Assembly (NCBI GenBank): GCA_009692365.1
Contig: SHZJ01000007.1
Coordinates: 1-64,000 of the forward strand
Length of the DNA: 64,000 nucleotides
Direction: 5' to 3'
DNA from: Gammaproteobacteria bacterium
GTDB taxonomy: Bacteria; Pseudomonadota; Gammaproteobacteria; Ga0077536
Below are positions 1 to 7,866 of the stretch, piece by piece (the first letter of the stretch is position 1; the number at the start of each line of letters is the position of its first letter). A program made the position numbers and the translations under genes. The notes under the pieces are model-generated. The model had not been told where the DNA came from. It saw nothing but the letters and a program-made list of their open reading frames with translations, and searched no databases.

Positions 1-326
1 TTGCGCGCCATGGAAAAAATCCAGGTGCGGGCGGAGGCGCGGGTGGCGTCGAACTGTTGCGCCTTTCTCCACACCGCGATCATGATGTCCTGCAGGACGT
101 TCTCGGCGTCCGCCAGATCAAGTCCGGTGCGTTGCAAGTACCCCTGCACCTTCGGCGCGAAGCGCGCGAAGAGATCGGCGAAGGCGGCCTCGTCACGGAA
201 ATCGCGTATCCGCAGCAAGATCGCGGTTTCACGGGCGACGGGGTCCACCTCGGGTTCGCGCAGGTTGTCGGTCGGGAAGGACAGCACGTTGTCCCGCTCG
301 GGACTGGCATCGGAAGGATGGGTCAT
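1..326 (-). CDS. ECF-type RNA polymerase sigma factor (C-terminus beyond window)
   Basis: This is the N-terminal 108 residues of an extracytoplasmic-function sigma factor; the rest lies left of the window. The visible part holds a typical sigma region 2: a DEAAFADLFARFAPKV helix, then the core-binding and -10-recognition segment ending in DIMIAVWRKAQQFD and TWIFSMARN. The neighbouring FAD-protein/DUF1365/CFA-synthase operon is the usual partner of the RpoE/ChrR (singlet-oxygen stress) sigma group. An anti-sigma factor of ChrR type would be expected next, outside the window. The ATG at 326 was chosen because an in-frame ATG at 350 lies inside the -10 element of the gene's own promoter. Assignment to the ChrR group is inferred from context and promoter. 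Confidence 0.85.
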   Translation of the reverse strand, partial: MTHPSDASPERDNVLSFPTDNLREPEVDPVARETAILLRIRDFRDEAAFADLFARFAPKVQGYLQRTGLDLADAENVLQDIMIAVWRKAQQFDATRASARTWIFSMAR

Positions 327-347
327 TGTTTTGCTCAACATAACGTT

Positions 348-376
348 CATACGCATTCACAGAAACGATCGGATCA
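348..376 (-). promoter_or_regulatory. ECF sigma-type promoter for the sigma factor gene (TGATCC-N17-CGTATG)
   Basis: Read on the minus strand, TGATCC is followed after exactly 17 bases by CGTATG. This resembles the -35 (TGATCC) and -10 elements described for Rhodobacter RpoE targets. The same arrangement occurs on the other strand in front of the FAD-protein operon, so the sigma factor probably autoregulates both sides. Confidence 0.6.
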
Positions 377-443
377 CCGTCCAGCGGGTTCATCGACGGC
401 AAGCCAACTGGCGGATGGGAGGCGGGCTGGGCACCGCGCGCAC

Positions 444-472
444 TGATCCGATGCGGGGCCGCGCTGCGTAGT
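444..472 (+). promoter_or_regulatory. ECF sigma-type promoter for the lipid-modification operon (TGATCC-N17-CGTAGT)
   Basis: TGATCC and CGTAGT are separated by 17 bases, matching the divergent promoter of the sigma gene in both boxes and spacing. It lies 33 bases upstream of the first operon start codon. Confidence 0.6.
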
Positions 473-504
473 GTACTGCGTCGCTTTGTTTAAATGAGGT
501 CAAC

Positions 505-1857
505 ATGGCCGATGGCTTTGGGCAGTCGGACAGCTTACGAATTGGTGTGATAGGCGCGGGCATTGGTGGCTTGGGGGCCGCTTGGTTGTTGAGCCAAAGG
601 CATCACGTCACGCTTTTGGAGCAGGCCCACTATTTGGGCGGCCACAGCAACACCGTCGACGTGCGGTTGGGCGCGACGAGCGTGCCGGTCGACACCGGAT
701 TCATCGTTTACAACGCGCTCAACTACCCCAATCTCACGCAACTTTTTGCGCACTTGGGCGTGCGCAGCGCAGCCAGCGATATGTCTTTCGCGGTGTCGCT
801 GCACGGGGGCGCGCTGGAATACTCCGGCACCAGTCTGGCGGGACTATTGGCCCAGCCGGCCAACCTGATGCGCCCGCGGTTCTGGCGCATGCTCGCTGAC
901 CTGCGGCGCTTCTATGCCAGCAGCGCGCGGTATCGGGCGCAAGCAGCGCGCGACGACCTGACGCTGGGCGAACTGCTGACGCGCCATCGCTATTCAGCGG
1001 CATTTTTGGAAGACCACCTGCTGCCGATGGCAGGGGCTATTTGGTCGGCCAGTACCGCGCAGATGGCCGCCTATCCGGCGCGGGCCTTTCTCGACTTCTG
1101 TGCCAACCATGGTCTGCTGCAACTCACCAACCGACCCGCTTGGCGCACCGTGGTGGGCGGCAGCCGAGAGTATGTGCGGTGCTTGGCGGCGGGTATTTCG
1201 GGGCCAGTGCACCTGCGGGCGACGGTGAGCACCATCGTGCGCCATCCCGCCGGCGCGACGGTGCGCCTCAGCGACGGCCGCGCGCTGGACTTTGATGCTG
1301 TGGTGATCGGCGCGCACGCCGACCAGGCGCTGGCGATGCTGGAGACGCCGAGTGCCTTAGAACGTAAACTGCTGGGCAGTTTCCGCTATACGCACAACCG
1401 TGCGGTGTTGCACGAGGACGCGAGCCTGATGCCGCAGCGCCGCGGAGCCTGGGCGAGCTGGAATTATTTGGGCGAGCCGGGCGCACTACCGGCGGTCACC
1501 TATTGGATGAACCGGCTGCAGCCTTTGGCGACGCGCCGTGATCTATTCGTTACGCTCAACCCCCTGCGGCCGCCGCGGGCGGGCAGCGTGCACCAGGAAT
1601 TTTCCTACGCGCATCCGCTCTTCGAGCGTGGTTCGCTCGCCGCACAGGGTGAATTGTGGCGGATTCAAGGGACCCAACGCGTGTGGTTTTGCGGCAGTTA
1701 TTTTGGCTACGGCTTCCACGAAGACGCCTTGGAGTCGGGCCTGTGGGTGGCCGAATCGTTAGGCGCAACGCGGCGACCGTGGGCGGTGCCCGCGGGCAGC
1801 CAGCGCACAGCGTTAGGCGACTGGGCCCGGCGCCCAGACGCTGACCTGCGCAGATGA
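505..1857 (+). CDS. FAD/NAD(P)-binding oxidoreductase of the CFA-synthase operon
   Basis: A 450-residue flavoprotein of the amine-oxidase-like family. A Rossmann dinucleotide-binding motif GAGIGG is at residues 17-22, followed by an acidic strand end (TLLEQ). The C-terminus (CGSYFGYGFHEDALESG) is the conserved flavin-contacting end of this family. In many proteobacteria this gene precedes DUF1365 and a cyclopropane-synthase-like methyltransferase in sigma-E/ChrR-controlled operons. A role in modifying unsaturated membrane fatty acids is inferred from that context. A Shine-Dalgarno-like GAGG precedes the ATG. The stop overlaps the next gene by four bases (ATGA), which implies translational coupling. 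Confidence 0.85.
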   Translation: MADGFGQSDSLRIGVIGAGIGGLGAAWLLSQRHHVTLLEQAHYLGGHSNTVDVRLGATSVPVDTGFIVYNALNYPNLTQLFAHLGVRSAASDMSFAVSLHGGALEYSGTSLAGLLAQPANLMRPRFWRMLADLRRFYASSARYRAQAARDDLTLGELLTRHRYSAAFLEDHLLPMAGAIWSASTAQMAAYPARAFLDFCANHGLLQLTNRPAWRTVVGGSREYVRCLAAGISGPVHLRATVSTIVRHPAGATVRLSDGRALDFDAVVIGAHADQALAMLETPSALERKLLGSFRYTHNRAVLHEDASLMPQRRGAWASWNYLGEPGALPAVTYWMNRLQPLATRRDLFVTLNPLRPPRAGSVHQEFSYAHPLFERGSLAAQGELWRIQGTQRVWFCGSYFGYGFHEDALESGLWVAESLGATRRPWAVPAGSQRTALGDWARRPDADLRR

Positions 1858-2612
1858 ACGCGCGTTCCGCGCTCTATGTGGGGGCAGTCACGCACCGGCG
1901 GGTGCGCACGCGCGAGCACCGGCTGCGCTATTCGTTATTCTATCTGCTGATCGATTTAGACGAACTGCCGCAACTAGCGTGCGGCCGGCTGTTTGGGGTT
2001 AACCGCTGGGGTTTACTGGGGTGGCGCGACGCCGACCATGGGCTTGGCGACGGGCGTAGTTTTCGCGATTGGTTGCAGACCACGCTCGACGAACAGGGCT
2101 TTGGTCCAGCCCCCTATCGTTTTGAGGTGCTCTGCTTGCCGCGGATTTTGGGCTATGTTTTCAACCCCATTACGGTGGTCTACTGCTATGTGCGCGCGCA
2201 GTTAGTGGCGATGCTCTACGAGGTGAACAACACGTTTGGAGAGCGGGTGCATTATCTGCTGCCGGCCCAAGTCCAAGCTGGCCGCGTGACCCGGCACCAG
2301 TGCGAAAAGTCACTTTTGGTGTCGCCATTTTTTGATGGCCACGGCCACTACCAATTTGATCTCACGGCCCCGGGGGCGGGCCTAGCGCTCTCGATTCGGC
2401 ACGCCGACGAGGTGGGCCTGCGGCTGCACGCGGCTTTCTGCGGGCGCCGGGTCGCGTGGTCGGCGCGCGCGCTGCTAAGGGTGTTAATCCGCTTCCCCTT
2501 GGCCACCCTCAAGGTCCTGTTCGGTATTCACTGGGAGGCGCTGCGCCTGTGGGGCAAAGGCGTTCCCCTCCAAGCTCGCCCGCCGACCGCGCAGTTGAAA
2601 CCCCATGTCTGA
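1854..2612 (+). CDS. DUF1365 family protein
   Basis: A 252-residue member of DUF1365, whose biochemical role is unassigned. Family features are visible: HRRVRTREHRLRYSLFYLLIDLDEL near the N-terminus, the conserved PRILGYVFNPITVVYCY stretch around residues 97-113, and a C-terminal amphipathic region that may associate with the membrane. It overlaps the FAD oxidoreductase by four bases and the downstream methyltransferase by eight bases. The three are therefore one tightly coupled transcription unit, and a shared fatty-acid substrate is likely. Confidence 0.85.
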   Translation: MNARSALYVGAVTHRRVRTREHRLRYSLFYLLIDLDELPQLACGRLFGVNRWGLLGWRDADHGLGDGRSFRDWLQTTLDEQGFGPAPYRFEVLCLPRILGYVFNPITVVYCYVRAQLVAMLYEVNNTFGERVHYLLPAQVQAGRVTRHQCEKSLLVSPFFDGHGHYQFDLTAPGAGLALSIRHADEVGLRLHAAFCGRRVAWSARALLRVLIRFPLATLKVLFGIHWEALRLWGKGVPLQARPPTAQLKPHV

Positions 2613-3828
2613 GCCGTTCGACGCGTGCGCCTTAAATCCTCGGCGAGGGCGGGTGTTGCGCGCGCTCGCCGATCCGCTGGTGCGCTTACTGGGGCGGGGG
2701 ATCCGCACTGGCTCTTTGCGGGTCGAACTCCCGCAGGGGCAGGTCGTCGAGCTGGGTAATGCTGCGGCCCTGCCGCCGGCGGTGTGGCAACTCGCCAGCG
2801 CCAAGGCGCTATGGCGGGCTTACGCGCGGGGCGATTTGGGCTTCGCAGAGTCCTATCTCGACGGTGAATGGGACAGCCCGGACCTCACCCACTTGCTGCT
2901 GGTGCTGGGTCGCAACGAGCGTCCGGAGGGCGATGTGCTGGGTGGCGCTTTACCGGTGCGCTGGCTAGACCGCTGGCAGCATTGGCGGCGCCGCAACAGC
3001 CCCCGGCAAAGCGCGCGCAATATTGCCTACCACTACGATCTGGGTAACCAGTTCTACCGCGAGTGGCTAGACCCCAGCATGACCTACTCCAGTGCGATGT
3101 TTGCCGGAACCGACGATTGCTTGGAGCGCGCCCAGCAGCGCAAGTATCAACATTTGGGAGACCTCATCGAACTCGCCGCCGGCCACGAAGTCCTGGAGGT
3201 TGGCTGCGGCTGGGGTGGTTTTGCCGAGCACGCCCTGAAAGCCGGCGCCCGAGTGCACGGTATTTCCTTGTCCCGCGAGCAAACCCACTACGCGCGCCAG
3301 CGGCTCCAGAGCCTCGATTGCGGTGGCCAGAGCGAGCTGGAAATCCGTGACTATCGCGAGTTGGATCGTCGCTACGATCGCATCGCCTCGATCGAAATGC
3401 TGGAAGCCGTTGGGGAGCGCTACTGGCCCGCGTACGCCGCCATGCTCAAAACGGCGTTGCGCCCAGGCGGGTTGGCGGGGGTCCAGACGATCACCATTGC
3501 CCCCCAGCGTTTCGCGCGGTACCGCCGCCAACCCGATTTTATCCAGCGCTATATTTTCCCCGGCGGCATGTTGCCGAGCGAGCCGGTGTTGGCCCAGATG
3601 CTGGCGGCCGCCGGGCTGCGGATTACCCGCACCCAGCGCTTCGGGCTGGACTATGCGCGCACGCTGGTGCTGTGGCGCGAGCGCTTCGAGGCCGCTTGGC
3701 CGCGCATCCAGGCGCTAGGTTTCGATGAGCGTTTTCGGCGGCTGTGGCGCTATTACCTGTGCTACTGCGAGGCAGGCTTCCGGCTGGGCGCGGTGGAGGT
3801 GGTGCAGTTGCGCATCGAGCACGCTTGA
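2605..3828 (+). CDS. cfa: Cyclopropane-fatty-acyl-phospholipid synthase-like SAM methyltransferase
   Basis: A 407-residue SAM-dependent methyltransferase of the cyclopropane fatty acid synthase family, which transfers a methylene or methyl group from SAM to the double bond of phospholipid acyl chains. The SAM-binding motif VLEVGCGWGGF begins near residue 196. The preceding NIAYHYDLGNQFYREWLD block and the C-terminal YYLCYCEAGFR signature are typical of the family. It is the last gene of the operon. In this operon type the product may be a methylated or furan fatty acid precursor rather than a cyclopropane; sequence alone does not decide this. Confidence 0.88.
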   Translation: MSEPFDACALNPRRGRVLRALADPLVRLLGRGIRTGSLRVELPQGQVVELGNAAALPPAVWQLASAKALWRAYARGDLGFAESYLDGEWDSPDLTHLLLVLGRNERPEGDVLGGALPVRWLDRWQHWRRRNSPRQSARNIAYHYDLGNQFYREWLDPSMTYSSAMFAGTDDCLERAQQRKYQHLGDLIELAAGHEVLEVGCGWGGFAEHALKAGARVHGISLSREQTHYARQRLQSLDCGGQSELEIRDYRELDRRYDRIASIEMLEAVGERYWPAYAAMLKTALRPGGLAGVQTITIAPQRFARYRRQPDFIQRYIFPGGMLPSEPVLAQMLAAAGLRITRTQRFGLDYARTLVLWRERFEAAWPRIQALGFDERFRRLWRYYLCYCEAGFRLGAVEVVQLRIEHA

Positions 3829-3847
3829 AATCCGGCGCGCGCCGATC

Positions 3848-4321
3848 CTAATGCTGCACGACACCGCGGACCGCAAAGCGGCGGCGCAGCCAGCCGATGA
3901 GGCGACCAACCCCCGGCAGCAACTCGTACAAACCCTGCGCCGCGTCCCAATAATCAAGATGCTCACACACCCGCCCATCGGCGGCTAGCTGCACTTCGCT
4001 GAAGCCCGTCACACCCCAGGCGCGGTTGCCCAGCGCTTTGATTTGGCCGCTGAAGGTCCAGCGCAAAGCGTAGCGCGGCGCGTGGTCGGCGCTGGTAGCG
4101 GGCGCGCGGAGCACCCCGACATGGGTAACTTCGATGCGCAGTTCACCTAACTGCGTCAGCATGTCCCGCAGGCAGTGCGCAAAATCTGCGCGCCCACGCA
4201 GGTCGTTGAACGGATCTCTAAAGTGCATGTCGTCGGTCACGAGCGTTGCCAGTTCCGCCAGGCCTTCCTCGCTCAGGGCCGTCATGAACGCCACGTAGCG
4301 GCTCAGGCCCGCCGGGATCAC
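3848..4321 (-). CDS. SnoaL/NTF2-like small protein of the lipid-stress cluster
   Basis: A 157-residue single-domain protein of the nuclear transport factor 2/SnoaL fold, recognisable from DDMHFRDPFNDLRGRADF near the N-terminus and the YWDAAQGLYELLPGVG helix near the end. Homologues sit next to CFA-synthase operons but have no assigned reaction. The GTG start was chosen because it overlaps the stop of the SDR gene upstream (GTGA), a normal coupled arrangement, and gives the usual length of about 150 residues. It converges on the methyltransferase gene with only 19 bases between the stops. Confidence 0.72.
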   Translation of the reverse strand: MIPAGLSRYVAFMTALSEEGLAELATLVTDDMHFRDPFNDLRGRADFAHCLRDMLTQLGELRIEVTHVGVLRAPATSADHAPRYALRWTFSGQIKALGNRAWGVTGFSEVQLAADGRVCEHLDYWDAAQGLYELLPGVGRLIGWLRRRFAVRGVVQH

Positions 4322-5064
4322 GGTGCGCGCAACAGCCGGCGGGTGAGCCGGAAATACAGGGCGTAGGGCAGACTTGCGAGCACCCGCAGGAGCCACGCCA
4401 GTCGGCGGGGCACGCGAATTTCAAAGGGCCGCGCCGCCAAGCCCTGCGCGATCCGCTGGGCCGCAGTGTGCGCCGAGATGAGAAACGGCATCGGAAAATC
4501 ATTCAGATCGGTCAGCGGCGTTTTGACAAAGCCCGGATTGATTACGCACAGGTTCACCCCCTGCCGCGCAAGCTCCGGGGCGAGGGATTCGCACAGCCGA
4601 ATAACCGCACTTTTAGCCGCGCTGTAGGTGCCGGCGTAGGGCAGGCCGCAGTAGGCCGCAACCGACGCCATGGCCGCGATCTGGCCCCGCCCGCGGGCGC
4701 AGAAACGCGGCATCAGGGCGGCCAAACCGTGGCAGATACCGAAATAATTCACCTCCATCAGCGCTCGGGCTGCCGCGCAGTTGAAATCTGTCACCCCCAG
4801 CGCGGCGTAGGTGCCGGCGTTGAGGATGGCGAGGTCTAGCGGACCGTGGGCCGCCTCCATCGCCAGCACGCAGGCCAGTACGGCGGCCTCATCGGTGACA
4901 TCCAGCGCATAGCAATGCAGGGTACCCGGCGCCGTGAGGGCGTCGAGGGCGCTTAGTTTGGGGCCGGCGCGGGCCGACGCGAGCACCGTGTGGCCAGCCG
5001 CCGCATAGTGTTGGGCCAGAGCGAGGCCGATGCCCGAAGTAGCCCCGGTAATCCAGACGTTCAT
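4318..5064 (-). CDS. Short-chain dehydrogenase/reductase
   Basis: A 248-residue classical SDR that oxidises or reduces a carbonyl/alcohol with NAD(P)H. Visible motifs are TGATSGIG at residues 6-13, the LNAG block at 81-84, the catalytic Ser134 and the YxxxK pair Tyr147/Lys151. The ATG start is preceded by a purine-rich GGGAG. It is translationally coupled to the SnoaL-like gene and lies 68 bases after the DUF6134 gene on the same strand. SDRs in this position are common in sigma-E/CFA clusters; the substrate is unknown. Confidence 0.85.
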   Translation of the reverse strand: MNVWITGATSGIGLALAQHYAAAGHTVLASARAGPKLSALDALTAPGTLHCYALDVTDEAAVLACVLAMEAAHGPLDLAILNAGTYAALGVTDFNCAAARALMEVNYFGICHGLAALMPRFCARGRGQIAAMASVAAYCGLPYAGTYSAAKSAVIRLCESLAPELARQGVNLCVINPGFVKTPLTDLNDFPMPFLISAHTAAQRIAQGLAARPFEIRVPRRLAWLLRVLASLPYALYFRLTRRLLRAP

Positions 5065-5132
5065 GACTGTGTTCACTCCCGTCGCGCGGTGGCTGAAATT
5101 CTCCTGAGCGGCGATTACGTTCGCCGGTCGGT

Positions 5133-5852
5133 TTATGGATTGCTGGTGGTCCCGATTGAGTGCCCTCCCGGTGGTGCCGGCACGCGGTAATCGATGCGCG
5201 AACCATCGCGGCCTTTGAAGGCCAGCCCTTGCCAACGCCCATCCTGGCCGTACCACACGCGGGCCTGTAAATCGCCGGTGTAGTCGTAGCAGCGCGTGTC
5301 CGCCGGCGAGTGGCGCCCGAGCGGGCGGGCGGTGCAGGGCGTGATTCGGACCTGATTGAAACGCCCGGTCAGGCTGTTGAGTACCGTGGTGGTGGCCAAG
5401 ACGCCTGCATGCCAATGCGTGGTGGCGAACGTGCCAAGCACGGCGGAGGTGCGCTCGGGAGGCTGGCCGACCTGGAGCCGACCGTCGTGGGCCTCGCCCC
5501 GGACCTGCGTGATGTTGTCGGCGTCGTTGACCTGCGCCACGAGGCGCTGCAATTGGTTGTTGCACCAGTATTCGGTCGATTCGTAGCGGTAACGGTAGAC
5601 CTCGACGGAGAGGATTTTGACGCGGAGGTCCAGCTGCGAGCTCACGCGCAAGAAGTTGTCCGTCTCGGCGAAGGTAACCCGATGGTGGCCAACGTGGCGC
5701 TCGTTGCGCCAGACCTCAAAGCTAACGGCGCCGCCGTAGCGCGCCGCGACCGTCTGCGCGGCGCCCGGGCCCAGAGGGCACTCCAGCGCGGCCGTGGACA
5801 GTGCCGCCGCAGCCAGCGCAAGCCCGCCCAGCCACGCCAACCGGGGCACCAT
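5133..5852 (-). CDS. DUF6134 family exported protein
   Basis: A 239-residue protein with an N-terminal hydrophobic export signal (about residues 1-22, ending near STAALE) and a mature domain of beta-strand-rich character. Phrases such as YGGAVSFEVWRNERHVGHHR, SVEVYRYRYESTEYW and the final GRDGSRIDYRVP match the DUF6134 type, which has no known function. The ATG at 5852 starts exactly at the signal peptide; the open frame continues far upstream but with low-complexity, proline- and alanine-rich sequence that looks non-coding. It heads the minus-strand group with the SDR and SnoaL-like genes. Confidence 0.7.
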   Translation of the reverse strand: MVPRLAWLGGLALAAAALSTAALECPLGPGAAQTVAARYGGAVSFEVWRNERHVGHHRVTFAETDNFLRVSSQLDLRVKILSVEVYRYRYESTEYWCNNQLQRLVAQVNDADNITQVRGEAHDGRLQVGQPPERTSAVLGTFATTHWHAGVLATTTVLNSLTGRFNQVRITPCTARPLGRHSPADTRCYDYTGDLQARVWYGQDGRWQGLAFKGRDGSRIDYRVPAPPGGHSIGTTSNP

Positions 5853-6597
5853 GCGCAGACCGGCAGGCGGCGGCGAGGCCCCTGGGCGCCCATGTTCAGC
5901 GGGCGCTGCCGCTGGTCGGGTGGGTTTAATGGGGGTGGGCGCAGGCGGCGTACAACTCAGCACTGGCGGCGCGCCCCTCGCAGGTTTCAAGCCGCCCGAC
6001 CGGGCAACCGCCCCACTGGGGCAAGTGTTAAGCCAATGCAGCCGCGGCGTCGGTGGCCGTGGGGTCAGTTCAAGGTGAGCCCTAAGCTGACGGCCGACGA
6101 GTGGCAGATGCGGTGGCGCAGGCGCGCGCGCGCCTCGACGATACAGGGTCGCGCCGCGCCTGAAAACCCCACCGCTGGCAGTCAACCCAGTCATCACCAC
6201 GCCGTTTGGCTCGGCACTCGGCGCGCCCGGCGGGGCCAGGGCCGCTGGCGGCCCCTCTGCTTGCAGCGGCCGCCGGTGCGCGCGCGGAGTGGCCCTTGCG
6301 CCACCGTCCCAGCAGCCGGCGCCCCGGCAGGTCGCATCACCATGGGTAGACTGGCTGCAGCCCGCCGCGCTCGGGCGGGCCTCCCCCATGCGTGGGGGCC
6401 GGCCGGCGGGCGAGCGGCTCGCCCCGGAACCCTGTGCGCAGCCCGGCGCGGCCAGCCGCCCGCGCTCACGCAAGCCGCTTGGCCGCCTGCTGTTGGGGGG
6501 CGCAGTATCGCGCGCTGGTTACTGCCTGCTGCGCACCGCGCGTCGCTTAGAATATAGTGACGACTAATCCACCGCATAATCCTAGAGGGACTTAGCC
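5853..6597. other. Long GC-rich gap before the nitrile hydratase operon
   Basis: About 745 bases without a recognisable gene. Long open frames exist on both strands, but their products are proline-, arginine- and alanine-rich low-complexity sequence typical of chance frames in GC-rich DNA. The last 60 bases turn AT-richer (TTAGAATATAGTGAC) and probably hold the promoter region of the nitrile hydratase genes, but no convincing -35/-10 pair can be named. Confidence 0.5.
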
Positions 6598-7194
6598 ATG
6601 GCCTCAGCCGCCCATACCCGGCCTCTCGGCGAGATAGAAATCCGCGTGAAGGCGCTGGAATCTCTACTGGTTGAAAAAGGGCTGGTCGACCCCGCAGCGG
6701 TCGATGCCTTGATCGATACCTACGAACACAAAGTGGGGCCGCACAACGGTGCCCGCGTGGTGGCCCGGGCGTGGGTCGATGCGCCCTACAAGCAGCGCCT
6801 GCTGAACGATGGCACGGCGGCGATCGCCGAATTGGGCTATTCGGGCCTGCAGGGTGAAGATCTGGTGGTAGTCGAAAACACCCCCGAGGTGCACAACGTG
6901 CTGGTGTGCACGTTGTGCTCTTGTTACCCGTGGCCCACCTTGGGCTTGCCGCCGGTGTGGTACAAGTCGGCGCCCTACCGCTCGCGGGTGGTGGTGGATC
7001 CGCGCAGTGTGCTGCAGGAGTTTGGACTGCAGCTGCCCGCCAGCGCAGAAGTGCGGGTGTGGGACAGCACCTCGGAAGTGCGCTACCTCGTGCTGCCCGA
7101 GCGCCCCGCCGGCACCGCGCATCTCACGGAAGAACAACTGGCGGCTCTGGTCACGCGGGATGCGATGATCGGGGTGGCTAAAGTCGCAGCTTAA
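6598..7194 (+). CDS. nthA: Nitrile hydratase alpha subunit, cobalt type
   Basis: A 198-residue metal-binding subunit of nitrile hydratase, which hydrates nitriles to amides. The metal claw motif V-C-T-L-C-S-C is present with Cys104, Cys107 and Cys109. Threonine in the third position of this motif indicates a non-corrin Co(III) centre, whereas iron enzymes have serine. In the family the second and third cysteines are oxidised to sulfinic and sulfenic acids. The downstream [15 protein letters not shown] segment is also characteristic. A good AGAGGGA ribosome site precedes the ATG. It heads a four-gene operon with the two beta halves and a His-rich accessory protein. Thiocyanate hydrolase gamma is the closest alternative. 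Confidence 0.92.
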   Translation: MASAAHTRPLGEIEIRVKALESLLVEKGLVDPAAVDALIDTYEHKVGPHNGARVVARAWVDAPYKQRLLNDGTAAIAELGYSGLQGEDLVVVENTPEVHNVLVCTLCSCYPWPTLGLPPVWYKSAPYRSRVVVDPRSVLQEFGLQLPASAEVRVWDSTSEVRYLVLPERPAGTAHLTEEQLAALVTRDAMIGVAKVAA

Positions 7195-7204
7195 GGAGCA
7201 CTTC

Positions 7205-7516
7205 ATGAACGGCGTACATGATCTCGGTGGGATGGACGGCTTGGGCCCGGTGCAGCCGGAACAAGACGAACCGGTCTTCCATGCGGAATGGGAAAAGCGC
7301 GTTTTTGGACTGTTTTTGCCAGTTTTTGCCTGCGGTTATTACAACATTGACCAATTTCGCCACGCGATCGAGCGGATGGGTGCCACGGCTTATCTGAACA
7401 CGAGCTACTACGAGCACTGGCTGCACGCCTACGAGACCCTACTGGTGGAGAAAGGTGTGCTAACGGCCGAGGAACTCGCCGCGCGGCAGCGCAAGATCGC
7501 AGCGGAGGTGGCGTAA
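7205..7516 (+). CDS. Nitrile hydratase beta subunit, N-terminal half as a separate gene
   Basis: A 103-residue protein equal to the N-terminal domain of nitrile hydratase beta. It has the MNGVHDLGGMDGLGPV start, the EPVFHAEWEKRVFGL block and the YYEHWLHAYETLLVEKGVLT motif near residues 68-87. Ordinary beta subunits continue into a second SH3-like domain in the same chain. Here the frame stops and the next gene supplies that domain from a TAATG overlap in a different reading frame. A strong AAGGAG ribosome site precedes the ATG. Separate beta halves are known in thiocyanate hydrolase and toyocamycin nitrile hydratase. Confidence 0.88.
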   Translation: MNGVHDLGGMDGLGPVQPEQDEPVFHAEWEKRVFGLFLPVFACGYYNIDQFRHAIERMGATAYLNTSYYEHWLHAYETLLVEKGVLTAEELAARQRKIAAEVA

Positions 7517-7866
7517 TGGCTATTACGGCAGAACAGGCGTTGGGTGCGGTGGCCGCCGGGGCGAGCGCCCGCGTCGACGCCGACGTGGCGCCGCTATTCA
7601 AGGTGGGCGACCGGGTCCGTGCGCGCAATATCAATCCGCGCAGCCACACCCGGATGCCGCGTTATCTGCACGGCTGCGAGGGCGTGGTGGAACGCGATTT
7701 TGGCGTCTTCGCCTTCCCTGATTCCCATGCCCACGAGCAAGGCGACCAACCGCAGCACGTCTACAGCGTGCGTTTCAGCGCCAAGGATGTCTGGGGTCGC
7801 GAGGGCGGTGAGCGTGACTTCCTGCTAGTGGATATGTGGGACCAGTATTTGGACATCGTTTCGTGA
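7516..7866 (+). CDS. Nitrile hydratase beta subunit, C-terminal half as a separate gene
   Basis: A 116-residue protein equal to the C-terminal SH3-like domain of nitrile hydratase beta. It carries the HTRMPRYLHGCEGVVE motif, whose RMPRY arginine corresponds to one that contacts the oxidised claw cysteines in known structures, then QHVYSVRF and the final LLVDMWDQYLD. Joined to the preceding protein the total is 219 residues, the length of a normal beta chain. The split therefore falls in the interdomain linker and nothing is missing. The start overlaps the previous stop (TAATG), implying coupled, equimolar synthesis. Confidence 0.88.
   Translation: MAITAEQALGAVAAGASARVDADVAPLFKVGDRVRARNINPRSHTRMPRYLHGCEGVVERDFGVFAFPDSHAHEQGDQPQHVYSVRFSAKDVWGREGGERDFLLVDMWDQYLDIVS

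Noticed and set aside
326..350. ATG at 350 as the sigma factor start
   Set aside because: It lies within the -10 box of the probable promoter, so it would not be transcribed.
5853..6577. Long open frames on both strands upstream of the nitrile hydratase genes
   Set aside because: Products are low-complexity Pro/Arg/Ala sequence without domains, and the overlap of several long frames is expected in GC-rich non-coding DNA.
7205..7866. Calling the hydratase genes thiocyanate hydrolase
   Set aside because: Thiocyanate hydrolase also has split beta halves, but the gene order, accessory gene and alpha sequence fit nitrile hydratase at least as well; without a phylogeny the commoner name was used.
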